Source: JAVJRN01 sp047635055
GTDB lineage: Bacteria; Bacteroidota; Bacteroidia; Cytophagales; Cyclobacteriaceae
Reading direction: 5' to 3'
NCBI GenBank assembly: GCA_047635055.1
Contig: JBLIIJ010000044.1
Coordinates: forward strand, 1-30,586
Length of the DNA: 30,586 nucleotides
In this document: one piece after another, positions 1 to 6,922 of the stretch
How the letters are laid out: every line of letters begins with the position of its first letter
Position numbering within the stretch: position 1 is the first letter of the stretch
Made by a program: the position numbers and the translations under genes
The notes under the pieces: model-generated
Database searches by the model: none
What the model was told of the DNA's origin: nothing
Seen by the model: only the letters and a program-made list of their open reading frames with translations

Positions 1-392
1 GTGGAGCCGGAGGGATTCGAACCCTCGTCCAGCGAAGGAAATCATAGACCTTCTACATGCTTAGTTGCTTATTTGATCTTACAAACGGGCTGACAAACAA
101 CAGCCCACCCAATTTGCCAGTCACTGGAGTTTCGCATAAGCTTAGTAACCTCGCTCACACTAGTCCTAAAAGTCGACACCTCTTGATCCAGCCTAAAGGA
201 CGAAGGCTTAGAGAGATGTGGCAGTCCCAATTTTTGGATCGGGATTAGTAATCTCTACTTTATTCGAGATTATGCTGCCATGGCGTAATTAGATTCGCCA
301 ATTACAGTTCGAGTATATTGATCACGTGTGCATACTCAACACCCGACATGCAAGTATACCATTCGCACTTCCTGTCGATTCCGGTCGGCCCC
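1..392 (-). ncRNA. ssrA: transfer-messenger RNA (tmRNA), 3' end cut by window edge
   Basis: This RNA rescues stalled ribosomes: it is charged with alanine, enters the empty A site with SmpB, and its internal frame adds a degradation tag. On the minus strand the 5' end starts GGGGCCG at 392 and continues with the typical GAATCGACAGG element. The 3' end holds a T arm (GAGGG-TTCGAAT-CCCTC) and CGGCTCC, which closes a seven-pair acceptor stem with one G-U pair. The discriminator A is base 2. Base 1 fits the first C of CCA, so at most two bases are missing. The tag frame at 299-270 reads GESNYAMAA then TAA, matching Bacteroidota tags. The tagged substrates would go to ClpXP, whose genes lie at 22.6-24.5 kb. 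Confidence 0.95.
270..299 (-). other. tmRNA tag-peptide reading frame (GESNYAMAA)
   Basis: The resume codon GGC is at 299-297 and the stop TAA at 272-270. The frame encodes nine residues, GESNYAMAA, and the charged alanine precedes them in the finished tag. The AMAA end resembles the LAA/MAA ends recognised by ClpX. This assignment rests on matching the known form of Bacteroidota tags within a confidently placed tmRNA. Confidence 0.9.
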
Positions 393-406
393 AGAATTAT
401 GAAAAG

Positions 407-414
407 CAAAGCTA
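407..414 (-). promoter_or_regulatory. possible -7 element for ssrA
   Basis: On the minus strand the bases read TAGCTTTG, which fits the Bacteroidota -7 consensus TAnnTTTG. No matching TTG sits 18-19 bases upstream. Initiation about four bases downstream would leave roughly a ten-base leader to be removed by RNase P before mature base 392. It is a plausible but weak call. Confidence 0.35.
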
Positions 415-565
415 TCAAAGATTTGCACGACTCATATCACGAAAGTCAAATCTATTTAATACATCCAAATAGGTTATTTGTGAATAGGAATGAACGTAAA
501 AACCTCATTAACTCACCTTTCGGAGACCAATGGGCTGTAAAATCCATTTGAGTGAGTTTCTGCTT

Positions 566-1480
566 TTATTTCCTCTTTTCATATTTATAGAAAAAATAGG
601 CTATTATTGGAAGCTTGTAGGGCGCTAATAACTCAAGGGCAGTGCTATCTGGATCATCGATATAGGCAGCATGGCTTGTTACTTTCCCCTTTTTTAGTTT
701 CGAAACGATTCACAGTGCATGCATAGGCTTGAGTCTTGCAGTGATTTTTCAGTGTATCCATTTCAGCTACATCAAAACGCGAATGAATAAAGCTTGAGTC
801 TCCCCAAATCGTCCTTCGAAAACATTTTTTGGTTTATAATGAGTGGCTTGAACCAAGTGCAAGAAAGAATTACCAAGGAAATTGGAAAACCCGCCAAGTT
901 TTCCTTTTCCTTTTTTTGAGTACCGCTGTTTTAAAGTAGCGATGATCGCCTAGTATGTCGTTATATAAAGACTCAGGGTGTGCGGTACTTTTACTTATCG
1001 CTTAATAGCCGAGTGTATTCTTATAAAATCCGACAAACCGATTGAGGTCTTAGCAACCAATAAATGGTACCGATTACACCATTCTCCATCTTTATGGAGG
1101 TCTCTTGTTGGCTAAAACTTGAAAATAGAGGCCATATGGATCGCGGAAAAAGAAGATATTCCCATTGTTAAAATACGCTTATTTCGAACGGATGTCTTTT
1201 AATCTTTTGTAGAGTGCTTCTGGCGTGGCACTGCCAATGATTGATGCGAAAACCCCAAGATCACTAATAGCGATGGGTGCTTCGAGGAATTTTGGTGTTC
1301 AGCTGAGGTATTGCCACACTGCTAGGCCTCCGGCTCCACCCAAATTCATAACGACTGATGCATGTCTATGATGAGCTTGCCCTTCAGTGTATTTTATCAT
1401 TAAACGGGGGATAGACTTTTTGCAGGAGCAATCGCATGATATAAAGGCTGATTAGGAGACAATACATGCCACTAGCGCTG
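566..1480 (-). pseudogene. decayed gene for a two-domain VOC (glyoxalase/bleomycin-resistance-like) protein
   Basis: No open frame exists, but minus-strand translation gives an ordered series of VOC-family pieces in shifting frames. Domain 1 (about 1480-1092) contains the strand NLGGAGGLAVWQY, then IAISDLGVFA, then the signature IFFFRDPYGLYFQV at about 1157-1120. In-frame TGA (1301-1299) and TAA (1181-1179) interrupt it. Domain 2 (about 1070-566) contains DLNRFVGFYKNTLGY (FYKNTLGY at 1028-1005), LGGFSNFLGN, FDVAEMDTLKNHC and AYIDDPDS, and ends KYEKRK before TAA at 568-566. At least three frameshifts and several stops separate these pieces. An intact gene would give about 300 residues. VOC proteins are metal-dependent enzymes or binding proteins; the original substrate cannot be read. 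The 5' boundary is approximate. Confidence 0.8.
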
Positions 1481-1631
1481 ATGCTTTTCAAGGTACTTAT
1501 TTAGGTAATTATCTCATGGATTCTATGTCAGACCGGGATGGGCAGCAGACCATTTTCTTGAAATAGGCATGTTTTTCACCCTTATTTCAATTTGCAGTAA
1601 GCCACTAATTAGCGTAGAACTCATATCTTTT

Positions 1632-2237
1632 TTAAATACTATAAGCCAGAAAGAAATCTTTCAGCGGCTCGTAGTGGATAATAAATGACTGTTCAAATTC
1701 CCCTTTAAGAATATACCCTGTAAGTCGATTTTCTGATATGAAAATTACTTTCAAATCATCTTTCAAGCTAAGCTGTTTTCTGCCATGTATTTTATAAAGA
1801 ACTTCCTTGGCACACCAAATGGCGCATAATTTATTAATGTCGTCGATGTATTGGAATTCTTCTTTATGCAAAAATTTATGCTGAATTTTTAATAGCGCAC
1901 TCCGCTGGCGTTCTAGATCAACACCACAAACCTTATGCTGATTGATCATGACTGATGCCATTGGAAAGGAATGTGAAATGGAAATTTGGGCAGTACTGTC
2001 TATCAAAAAAGGTTTGCCAGCGTCGTTTTTTTTAATTCCTCGGTACGCAATATTAAATTGTTGACAAACATTTTGTAACAATATTTGAGTGACCAGCCAT
2101 TCGGCTAATTTGGTTGGATGTAAGTCTTTTGGATATGAGTTGTTGTGCAGATCAATTAACTGAGCGTTTGTTTCTTTAATGTTCCAAACGGCATATGACG
2201 AATATGGTGAAATAGGTTTTGATAATAATAGAGGCAC
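1632..2237 (-). CDS. 4'-phosphopantetheinyl transferase superfamily protein
   Basis: This enzyme would transfer the phosphopantetheine arm of coenzyme A to a conserved serine of a carrier protein. The 201 residues suit the Sfp/HetI-like class rather than the shorter AcpS class. Visible family motifs are ISISHS (residues 85-90), the Mg2+-binding GVDLE (105-109) and WCAKE (141-145). The N-terminal third is less conserved, as usual. The start is GTG at 2237, with no in-frame ATG nearby. It is transcribed divergently from the WD40 gene, and no polyketide, peptide-synthetase or acyl-carrier gene lies in view, so it may be the general cellular transferase. Specificity is not readable. Confidence 0.88.
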   Translation of the reverse strand: MPLLLSKPISPYSSYAVWNIKETNAQLIDLHNNSYPKDLHPTKLAEWLVTQILLQNVCQQFNIAYRGIKKNDAGKPFLIDSTAQISISHSFPMASVMINQHKVCGVDLERQRSALLKIQHKFLHKEEFQYIDDINKLCAIWCAKEVLYKIHGRKQLSLKDDLKVIFISENRLTGYILKGEFEQSFIIHYEPLKDFFLAYSI

Positions 2238-2358
2238 GTTTTATCCTTATTAAGTATAATTTTGTCGGAATATAAACAATAAGGATATTTGAACTATCAA
2301 AACCTTATCAGAGTTTCATTGATCAATCCAATTATATCATCAACTAAAATCGTGTTTT

Positions 2359-3273
2359 TTGAAAAAAATTGAAGTAGTAAAGCAGCATACTTATAAAGGG
2401 CATTCCGATTGTTTATATGTTTTGGAAGCTACTGATGAAACTACATTTCTAAGTGCAGGTGGGGATGGCATGATTGTGCGATGGAATTTAAAAGAACCTG
2501 ATAAAGGGGAAATGATCATTAAAATACCCTCTTCCGTCTATGCGCTTTCTTTTCAAAAAGAAAGAAATAGATTAGTTGCTGGTCAAAATTTTAATGGAAT
2601 TCATATTGTTGATGTTGAAAATAAAAAAGAAGTAGGGTCTTTAAATCTTACGAAATCGCAGATTTTTGATATTCAAAGTACAGAGGAAAAAATCTTCATT
2701 GCCGCGGGCGATGGAGAAGTAATTGTGGTTGACTGGGATTTGCAAATAGTTGCGAGATGGAGCGCGAGTACCAAAAGCGCAAGAACGATAGCTATTAATG
2801 AAGAAAGAGGCCAGTTTGCCGTCGGCTATAGCGATCATAGTGTTCGTATTTTCGATATCAATACTTTCGCTTTGATTAAAGAATTTGAGGCACATCTCAA
2901 TTCAGTTTTCACCTTGCAATATCATCCTGAATTGCCCGTTTTGCTTACCGCGGGAAGAGATGCACGAATTAAATTTTGGGATTTAGACCGTGATTTTGCG
3001 CTTTTAGAAGAAATAGTGGCACATATGTTTACGATCAATCATCTTACATTTAGTCCTGATAAACAACATTTCGTATCTTGTAGCATGGATAAGTCCATTA
3101 AAGTATGGGATGCAAAGACCTTCAAACTTTTAAAAGTGATAGATAAAGCCCGACATGCCGGACATGGGACGTCAGTAAATAAATTACTTTGGGTGCCTTT
3201 TGAAGATCAATTGCTTTCATGTAGCGATGATCGCACAATATCGCAATGGAATATTAACTTCGCGGAAGAATAA
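2359..3273 (+). CDS. WD40 repeat protein, single seven-bladed propeller
   Basis: The 304 residues form about seven WD40 repeats with almost no extra sequence. Repeats begin near residue 12 (GHSDCLYV, ending IVRWNL), then weaker copies near 50, 95 and 135, and strong copies ending IKFWDL, IKVWDA and ISQWNI. No signal peptide or membrane segment is visible, so it is probably a cytoplasmic interaction scaffold. The start is TTG at 2359; the next in-frame ATG would remove most of the first blade. Its stop overlaps the next ATG (TAATG), implying translational coupling with the DivIVA-like gene and pointing to a shared role. The partner and exact function are unknown. Confidence 0.85.
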   Translation: MKKIEVVKQHTYKGHSDCLYVLEATDETTFLSAGGDGMIVRWNLKEPDKGEMIIKIPSSVYALSFQKERNRLVAGQNFNGIHIVDVENKKEVGSLNLTKSQIFDIQSTEEKIFIAAGDGEVIVVDWDLQIVARWSASTKSARTIAINEERGQFAVGYSDHSVRIFDINTFALIKEFEAHLNSVFTLQYHPELPVLLTAGRDARIKFWDLDRDFALLEEIVAHMFTINHLTFSPDKQHFVSCSMDKSIKVWDAKTFKLLKVIDKARHAGHGTSVNKLLWVPFEDQLLSCSDDRTISQWNINFAEE

Positions 3274-4070
3274 TGAAGATTACACCAATAGAAATAAGGC
3301 AACAAAACTTTGAGAAAAAACTCAGAGGCTATGATAAGGATGAAGTAACCGCATTTTTGATATCATTGTCAAATGAGTGGGAGCGACTACTCGACGGAAA
3401 GAAAGAGCTGAGAATAAAGCTCGATCAATCAGAAAAAGAAGTGCAAAAATTGCGTGAAGTTGAATCTTCACTCTTTAAAACACTTAAAACAGCGGAAGAT
3501 ACAGGTGCCAACATGGTGGATCAAGCAAATAAAGCTGCTAAACTGCATTTGAAAGAAACACAAATGAATGCTGAGGCCATGATGCGAGAGGCAAAATCAA
3601 AAGCTAAAAACCTGATTGAAAAGTCAGAAATGGAAGCCCGCCAAATCATTGAAGAAATGCAAGACGGGGTGAAAGCACTTGAGCAAAATTATCGGTCACT
3701 GGAGAACCAACGCGAAAATGTTGTTTTAGAACTTAAAAACCTATCCTCAGACATACTAGATAGAATTGATAGAGTTTCGAAAGGAAAAGGAACCTTCAAA
3801 CTTGAAGACCATACTCGAAGGGTTAAAGAGCTCGTGAGAGCGTCCGAAGAGATGATCAATAAGGAAAACCTGGAGATAAGACCAAGAACGCAAAAGCCAA
3901 TATCAGCAGATGATATTGTGATGAGGCAAAATCGACCAAAATCAGAAAGCACTGAGCGAGCCATTGAAAACAAGCCAAAGGCGACCATTCCAAAACCTGC
4001 CCCACCAAAACCTTTAGTAAAGAAACAACCAAGAGAGAGCAAGTCCTTCTTTGATGAATTAGACGATTAG
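3273..4070 (+). CDS. DivIVA-domain coiled-coil protein
   Basis: Residues 1-50 carry the DivIVA N-terminal pattern: TPIEIRQQNF, then LRGYDKDEVTAFL. A long charged coiled coil follows to about residue 165, then a Pro/Lys-rich linker from about 200, and a short acidic tail ending SFFDELDD. DivIVA proteins bind membranes by the N-terminal domain and organise division or growth machinery through the coil. A comparable role here is inference. The gene overlaps the WD40 gene by one base, and folB follows four bases downstream, so the three are probably one operon. No catalytic domain is visible. Confidence 0.82.
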   Translation: MKITPIEIRQQNFEKKLRGYDKDEVTAFLISLSNEWERLLDGKKELRIKLDQSEKEVQKLREVESSLFKTLKTAEDTGANMVDQANKAAKLHLKETQMNAEAMMREAKSKAKNLIEKSEMEARQIIEEMQDGVKALEQNYRSLENQRENVVLELKNLSSDILDRIDRVSKGKGTFKLEDHTRRVKELVRASEEMINKENLEIRPRTQKPISADDIVMRQNRPKSESTERAIENKPKATIPKPAPPKPLVKKQPRESKSFFDELDD

Positions 4071-4074
4071 CAGC

Positions 4075-4425
4075 ATGGGTAAGATAAAGTTAGAAGGGAT
4101 GATCTTTTTTGCGTATCATGGAGTGTCGGATGAAGAACAGCAAATCGGTAATAGATATACGGTAAATGTGACCATTACCACAGATTTTTTGGCAGCAGCC
4201 AAAGTAGATTCAATCGCTGGGACTATAGATTATGAGAAGATTTACATCATCGTAAATCAAATCATGCAGGAAAATACGAGATTATTAGAATCGCTGGCCT
4301 TTAGAATTGCAGAAAAGTTAAAAGCCACTTTTGGTCAGGCTGAAAAAGTATTGGTTTCAGTGAGCAAGCATAACCCGCCGATTAAGGGTAATTGTGATCT
4401 TGCGACCGTAGAGCTTGAAATGTAG
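4075..4425 (+). CDS. folB: dihydroneopterin aldolase
   Basis: FolB cleaves 7,8-dihydroneopterin to 6-hydroxymethyl-dihydropterin and glycolaldehyde in folate synthesis. At 116 residues the length is typical. Family features are FFAYHGVSDEE (residues 11-21, with the pterin-contacting glutamate near its end), the central TIDYEKIY segment, and Lys98 in VSVSKHNPP, the usual catalytic lysine. It follows the DivIVA-like gene by four bases. Its stop lies three bases from the stop of the convergent IscA-like gene. It forms a pterin group in this window with folD, queE and queD, though they are not adjacent. Confidence 0.92.
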   Translation: MGKIKLEGMIFFAYHGVSDEEQQIGNRYTVNVTITTDFLAAAKVDSIAGTIDYEKIYIIVNQIMQENTRLLESLAFRIAEKLKATFGQAEKVLVSVSKHNPPIKGNCDLATVELEM

Positions 4426-4428
4426 TTT

Positions 4429-4770
4429 TTAGTGGAAAAAAAATCCACGAGCATCAGCCCCCTCATAAAAATCTACGCCTTTCCCAATTAAAAACATTAA
4501 TTGTTTCTTTTGGACGTAAACAGGAATGTCATCCAAATCATAGGTCGTATCATCTTCTTTTACTTTGTCAAAGCCTAGGACAAAAGAGACACCACAGCCA
4601 CCACCTTTTACACCGATTCTTAGTCCGTAATTGGCAGGGATATTTTTTGAATTGAGAATTTTTTTGATTTCAATCGCCGCTTTTTCTGATATAGTAACAG
4701 GAGGTTTCATTTGCTTCAAATCTGTGTAAATCTTGTTAAAGGTGTTTTGTAAGGGAGATAAAAAGGCCAT
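4429..4770 (-). CDS. IscA/HesB-family iron-sulfur protein lacking the C-terminal CGC motif
   Basis: IscA/ErpA-like proteins carry iron or Fe-S clusters to target enzymes using three cysteines. The fold is recognisable from ISEKAAIEIKKIL, GLRIGVKGGGCG with Cys59, FVLGFDK, and DFYEGADARGFFFH at the end. The protein stops there, where classical members continue with a C-G-C motif. The reading frames past the stop do not restore it, so this is a subtype with one of the usual three cysteines. Either it is cluster-independent or it binds differently. The listed ATG gives 113 residues; the ATG at 4710 would give 93 and begin at MKPPVTISEKA, a more typical start. Confidence 0.8.
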   Translation of the reverse strand: MAFLSPLQNTFNKIYTDLKQMKPPVTISEKAAIEIKKILNSKNIPANYGLRIGVKGGGCGVSFVLGFDKVKEDDTTYDLDDIPVYVQKKQLMFLIGKGVDFYEGADARGFFFH

Positions 4771-4786
4771 AACTTGTGCCCCTTCT

Positions 4787-4794
4787 TAATTTTG
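4787..4794 (+). promoter_or_regulatory. -7 promoter element for the 4813 gene
   Basis: The bases read TAATTTTG, a full match to the Bacteroidota -7 consensus TAnnTTTG. It lies 19 bases before ATG 4813, implying a leader of about 15 bases. No good TTG is present at the expected upstream distance. Its position supports ATG 4813 rather than the longer in-frame start at 4774. Confidence 0.5.
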
Positions 4795-4812
4795 CAAAGC
4801 AACATTAATAAA

Positions 4813-5334
4813 ATGGAAATAGTTTACGATTTACTGAAAATCACCTTGCCCGCAGGTATTGTGCTTTATGCGGTGTACTTAGTCATTAGAGCTTTTTTAA
4901 ATAATCAGCTCGATGAATATAAGTTTTCGCTGAGCCAGAAAAACCAAGAGATTATTTTGCCTATTCGGCTCCAAGCTTACGAACGAGTTTGCTTGCTCTT
5001 AGAGCGCGTTTCCCCTGGAAATATCATTCCGCGACTCAATGAAAATGGTATGAACGCCAGACAATTTCAGGCGGATCTTGTAATCGAGATTCGAAAGGAG
5101 CTGAATCACAACCTATCACAACAAGTGTACCTGTCCAACGATGCTTGGGCATATGTTTCGGGAGCTATAGAACAGCTAATCTCCATGATCAATGAGGCGG
5201 GGAATCAGCTGACCGAAGAAGCGTCGAGTCTAGATCTAGCCAGGTTAATATTTGAGAAATCGATGCAACAAGAGACTGATGTAATTAAAAATGCGATTGG
5301 GGCAGTAAAAAGGGAGATTCAACAATTATTTTAA
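4813..5334 (+). CDS. unknown membrane-anchored protein
   Basis: From ATG 4813 the product has 173 residues. Residues 8-28 form one hydrophobic segment (LPAGIVLYAVYLVIRAFL region), followed by a mainly helical, charged domain with the block NQEIILPIRLQAYERVCLLLER. This suggests an N-terminal anchor with a cytoplasmic helical domain. The pattern resembles a conserved Cytophagales family of unknown function, but I cannot assign a named family. The start at 4774 is open but would place the first codons before the predicted transcription start. The gene is followed closely by the interrupted DUF1232 gene. Confidence 0.7.
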   Translation: MEIVYDLLKITLPAGIVLYAVYLVIRAFLNNQLDEYKFSLSQKNQEIILPIRLQAYERVCLLLERVSPGNIIPRLNENGMNARQFQADLVIEIRKELNHNLSQQVYLSNDAWAYVSGAIEQLISMINEAGNQLTEEASSLDLARLIFEKSMQQETDVIKNAIGAVKREIQQLF

Positions 5335-5343
5335 TAATCAAAA

Positions 5344-5496
5344 ATGAGTGTTATTCATGATTTTTATAAGAAAGCAGAGGAGACTGTTTGAAATAGTGAG
5401 AAGCTGAGTAAACTCTTATTCTCTGCCAAAGAGAAGATCGTCAAGATAAAAGACGATGAAGAGGAAAGAGGTACTTTTATCAAACAACTTAATCTC
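5344..5496 (+). other. 5' part of the DUF1232 gene, interrupted by an in-frame TGA
   Basis: An ATG at 5344 opens a frame continuous with the 5497-5727 gene: MSVIHDFYKKAEETV, then TGA at 5389-5391, then 35 sense codons (NSEKLSKLLFSAKEK and onward) into the DUF1232 domain. The segment after the TGA is charged and helical, like the N-terminal region of YkvA-family proteins, so it looks like former coding sequence. The simplest reading is a nonsense change in codon 16; a sequencing error is the main alternative. Confidence 0.6.
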
Positions 5497-5727
5497 GTGT
5501 TGAGAATGATAAAAGCATATTTTAATGGAGATTACCGCTCATTTTCGTATCAAACCATAGTGATGTTTGTCTTTAGTCTGGTTTACTTCATTACACCAAT
5601 AGACCTTATCCCGGACTTTATTCCAGCTTTAGGATTAACAGATGATTTATCGATCTTATATATGGTTATAAAAAGTGCGGCTATTGATATAGAAAGATAT
5701 CAAGAGTGGGAAGAAACTTTAAATTGA
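5497..5727 (+). CDS. DUF1232 (YkvA-like) small membrane protein, probably 5'-truncated by a nonsense codon
   Basis: The open part gives 76 residues from GTG 5497 (ATG 5506 is also possible). It contains the DUF1232 core: a hydrophobic segment MFVFSLVYFITP followed by the hallmark IDLIPDFIPALGLTDDL and a second hydrophobic stretch. Function in this family is not established; it is a short inner-membrane domain. The coding sequence probably began at ATG 5344, about 127 residues in all, before a TGA appeared at codon 16. The core domain is intact, so a shortened product made from an internal start could still fold. Confidence 0.65.
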   Translation: MLRMIKAYFNGDYRSFSYQTIVMFVFSLVYFITPIDLIPDFIPALGLTDDLSILYMVIKSAAIDIERYQEWEETLN

Positions 5728-5736
5728 CAGTTGATA

Positions 5737-6402
5737 ATGGGTAAGACAGCAATAGTTGCGGGAGCCACGGGTTTGATAGGTTCCAATTTGGTTGAGTTAC
5801 TTTTAGAAAGCGACCATTATGACCAAATAGTTCTTATTGTTCGTACAAAACAGAACATTGCGTCAGGAAAAATCATTCAAATAATAGAAGAAGACTTTGC
5901 TAATATTGAAAATCATCTTACCGAGTTAGAAGGGGAGGATTATTTCTGCGCACTAGGCACAACCAAAGCGAAAGCAGGAAGCAAGGAAGCTTTCGAAAAA
6001 GTAGATTTTGAATACCCAATAATATTTGCAAAAATAGCCATGGAGTCTTCTCGATTCCAATATTTCGGAATTGTATCGGCAATGGGAGCAGACGTGAATT
6101 CAATCTTCTTTTACAATAAGGTCAAAGGAAGATTAGAGCAGGATCTTAAAATATTAGGGTTGAGAAACCTTTATATATTTCAACCAAACCTACTTATTGG
6201 GGAAAGAAAAGAATTTCGTCTTGGCGAACGGGTAGTCACCAAGTTGTCCCAGTTCCTTTCATTTATTTTGTGGAGAAGACATAACCCCGTATTAGCAATC
6301 GAGGCGAAAACAGTTGCCAAGGCTATGTTCAATACAAGTCAGCTTACCGAGCAGACATTGCGAACACTTATTCCGAAAGAAATAAGAATATCAGCAAAAT
6401 GA
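5737..6402 (+). CDS. NAD(P)-binding Rossmann-fold protein (SDR/NmrA-like)
   Basis: The 221-residue product starts MGKTAIVAGATGLIGSN; GATGLIG (residues 9-15) is the dinucleotide-binding loop. Later motifs are CALGTTKAKAGS, FGIVSAMGAD, where a catalytic serine often lies, and Tyr126-x3-Lys130 (YNKVK), the SDR active pair. The pattern resembles small atypical SDRs such as the HTATIP2/TIP30-like group. The substrate is unknown. TTG at 5731 is in frame but ATG 5737 places the Rossmann strand normally. Its end overlaps dtd (ATGA), so the two are translationally coupled. Confidence 0.8.
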   Translation: MGKTAIVAGATGLIGSNLVELLLESDHYDQIVLIVRTKQNIASGKIIQIIEEDFANIENHLTELEGEDYFCALGTTKAKAGSKEAFEKVDFEYPIIFAKIAMESSRFQYFGIVSAMGADVNSIFFYNKVKGRLEQDLKILGLRNLYIFQPNLLIGERKEFRLGERVVTKLSQFLSFILWRRHNPVLAIEAKTVAKAMFNTSQLTEQTLRTLIPKEIRISAK

Positions 6403-6848
6403 GAGCCGTAATTCAACGAGTTAAAAACGCGTCGGTCGTTATTTCAGGAGCGCTTACAGCCAAGATAGATACCGGCTTACTTGTGCTACTTGGTATCGCA
6501 GAGGATGATAGCACTGATGATGTTGATTGGCTCGTGCGCAAAATAGTAAATATGAGAATATTTCAAGATTTTGAGGATAAAATGAACCTGTGTTTGTCAG
6601 ATGTCGAAGGAGAACTGTTAGTGGTAAGCCAATTCACACTTCATGCAAGTACCAAAAAGGGGAATAGGCCCTCTTTTATAAAGGCAGCACATCCTGAAAA
6701 AGCGAAACCACTGTACAATGACTTTATTCTTAAATGCGAAAAGGAAGTAAAAAAGGTGGAAACGGGAAAATTTGGGGCGGATATGAAAGTATCCTTGCTC
6801 AATGATGGCCCGGTGACGATAATAATCGACTCCAAAGACAAACAATAA
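6399..6848 (+). CDS. dtd: D-aminoacyl-tRNA deacylase
   Basis: Dtd hydrolyses D-amino acids (and mischarged glycine) from tRNA, protecting translation. The 149 residues match the family length. The two active-site segments are present: SQFTLHA at residues 77-83 and NDGPVT at 135-140 (the cross-subunit Gly-Pro motif). The N-terminus MRAVIQRVKNASV is also characteristic. It overlaps the previous gene by four bases, and a separate promoter precedes lepA 75 bases further on. Confidence 0.95.
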   Translation: MRAVIQRVKNASVVISGALTAKIDTGLLVLLGIAEDDSTDDVDWLVRKIVNMRIFQDFEDKMNLCLSDVEGELLVVSQFTLHASTKKGNRPSFIKAAHPEKAKPLYNDFILKCEKEVKKVETGKFGADMKVSLLNDGPVTIIIDSKDKQ

Positions 6849-6875
6849 TCAATAACATCTCATTCTCTAATCACT

Positions 6876-6906
6876 CTGTTAATCACACTTCTTTGTGCTA
6901 AATTTG
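6876..6906 (+). promoter_or_regulatory. promoter upstream of lepA
   Basis: TAAATTTG at 6899-6906 fully matches the Bacteroidota -7 consensus. An imperfect -33 (CTG at 6876-6878) sits 20 bases upstream. The predicted start near 6910 leaves about 13 bases before ATG 6923. It would drive the packed set lepA-folD-queE and possibly the OmpA gene. Confidence 0.55.
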
Positions 6907-6922
6907 CAGACTTTTAGAAAAT

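Noticed and set aside
57..551. Two plus-strand open frames (57-248 and 318-551) over and beside the tmRNA
   Set aside because: The first lies wholly inside ssrA and the second overlaps its 5' end and promoter; neither has a recognisable protein pattern.
5389..5391. TGA as a selenocysteine codon or a reassigned code
   Set aside because: TGA serves as a normal stop elsewhere here, the gene family is not a selenoprotein family, and no SECIS-like structure was seen.
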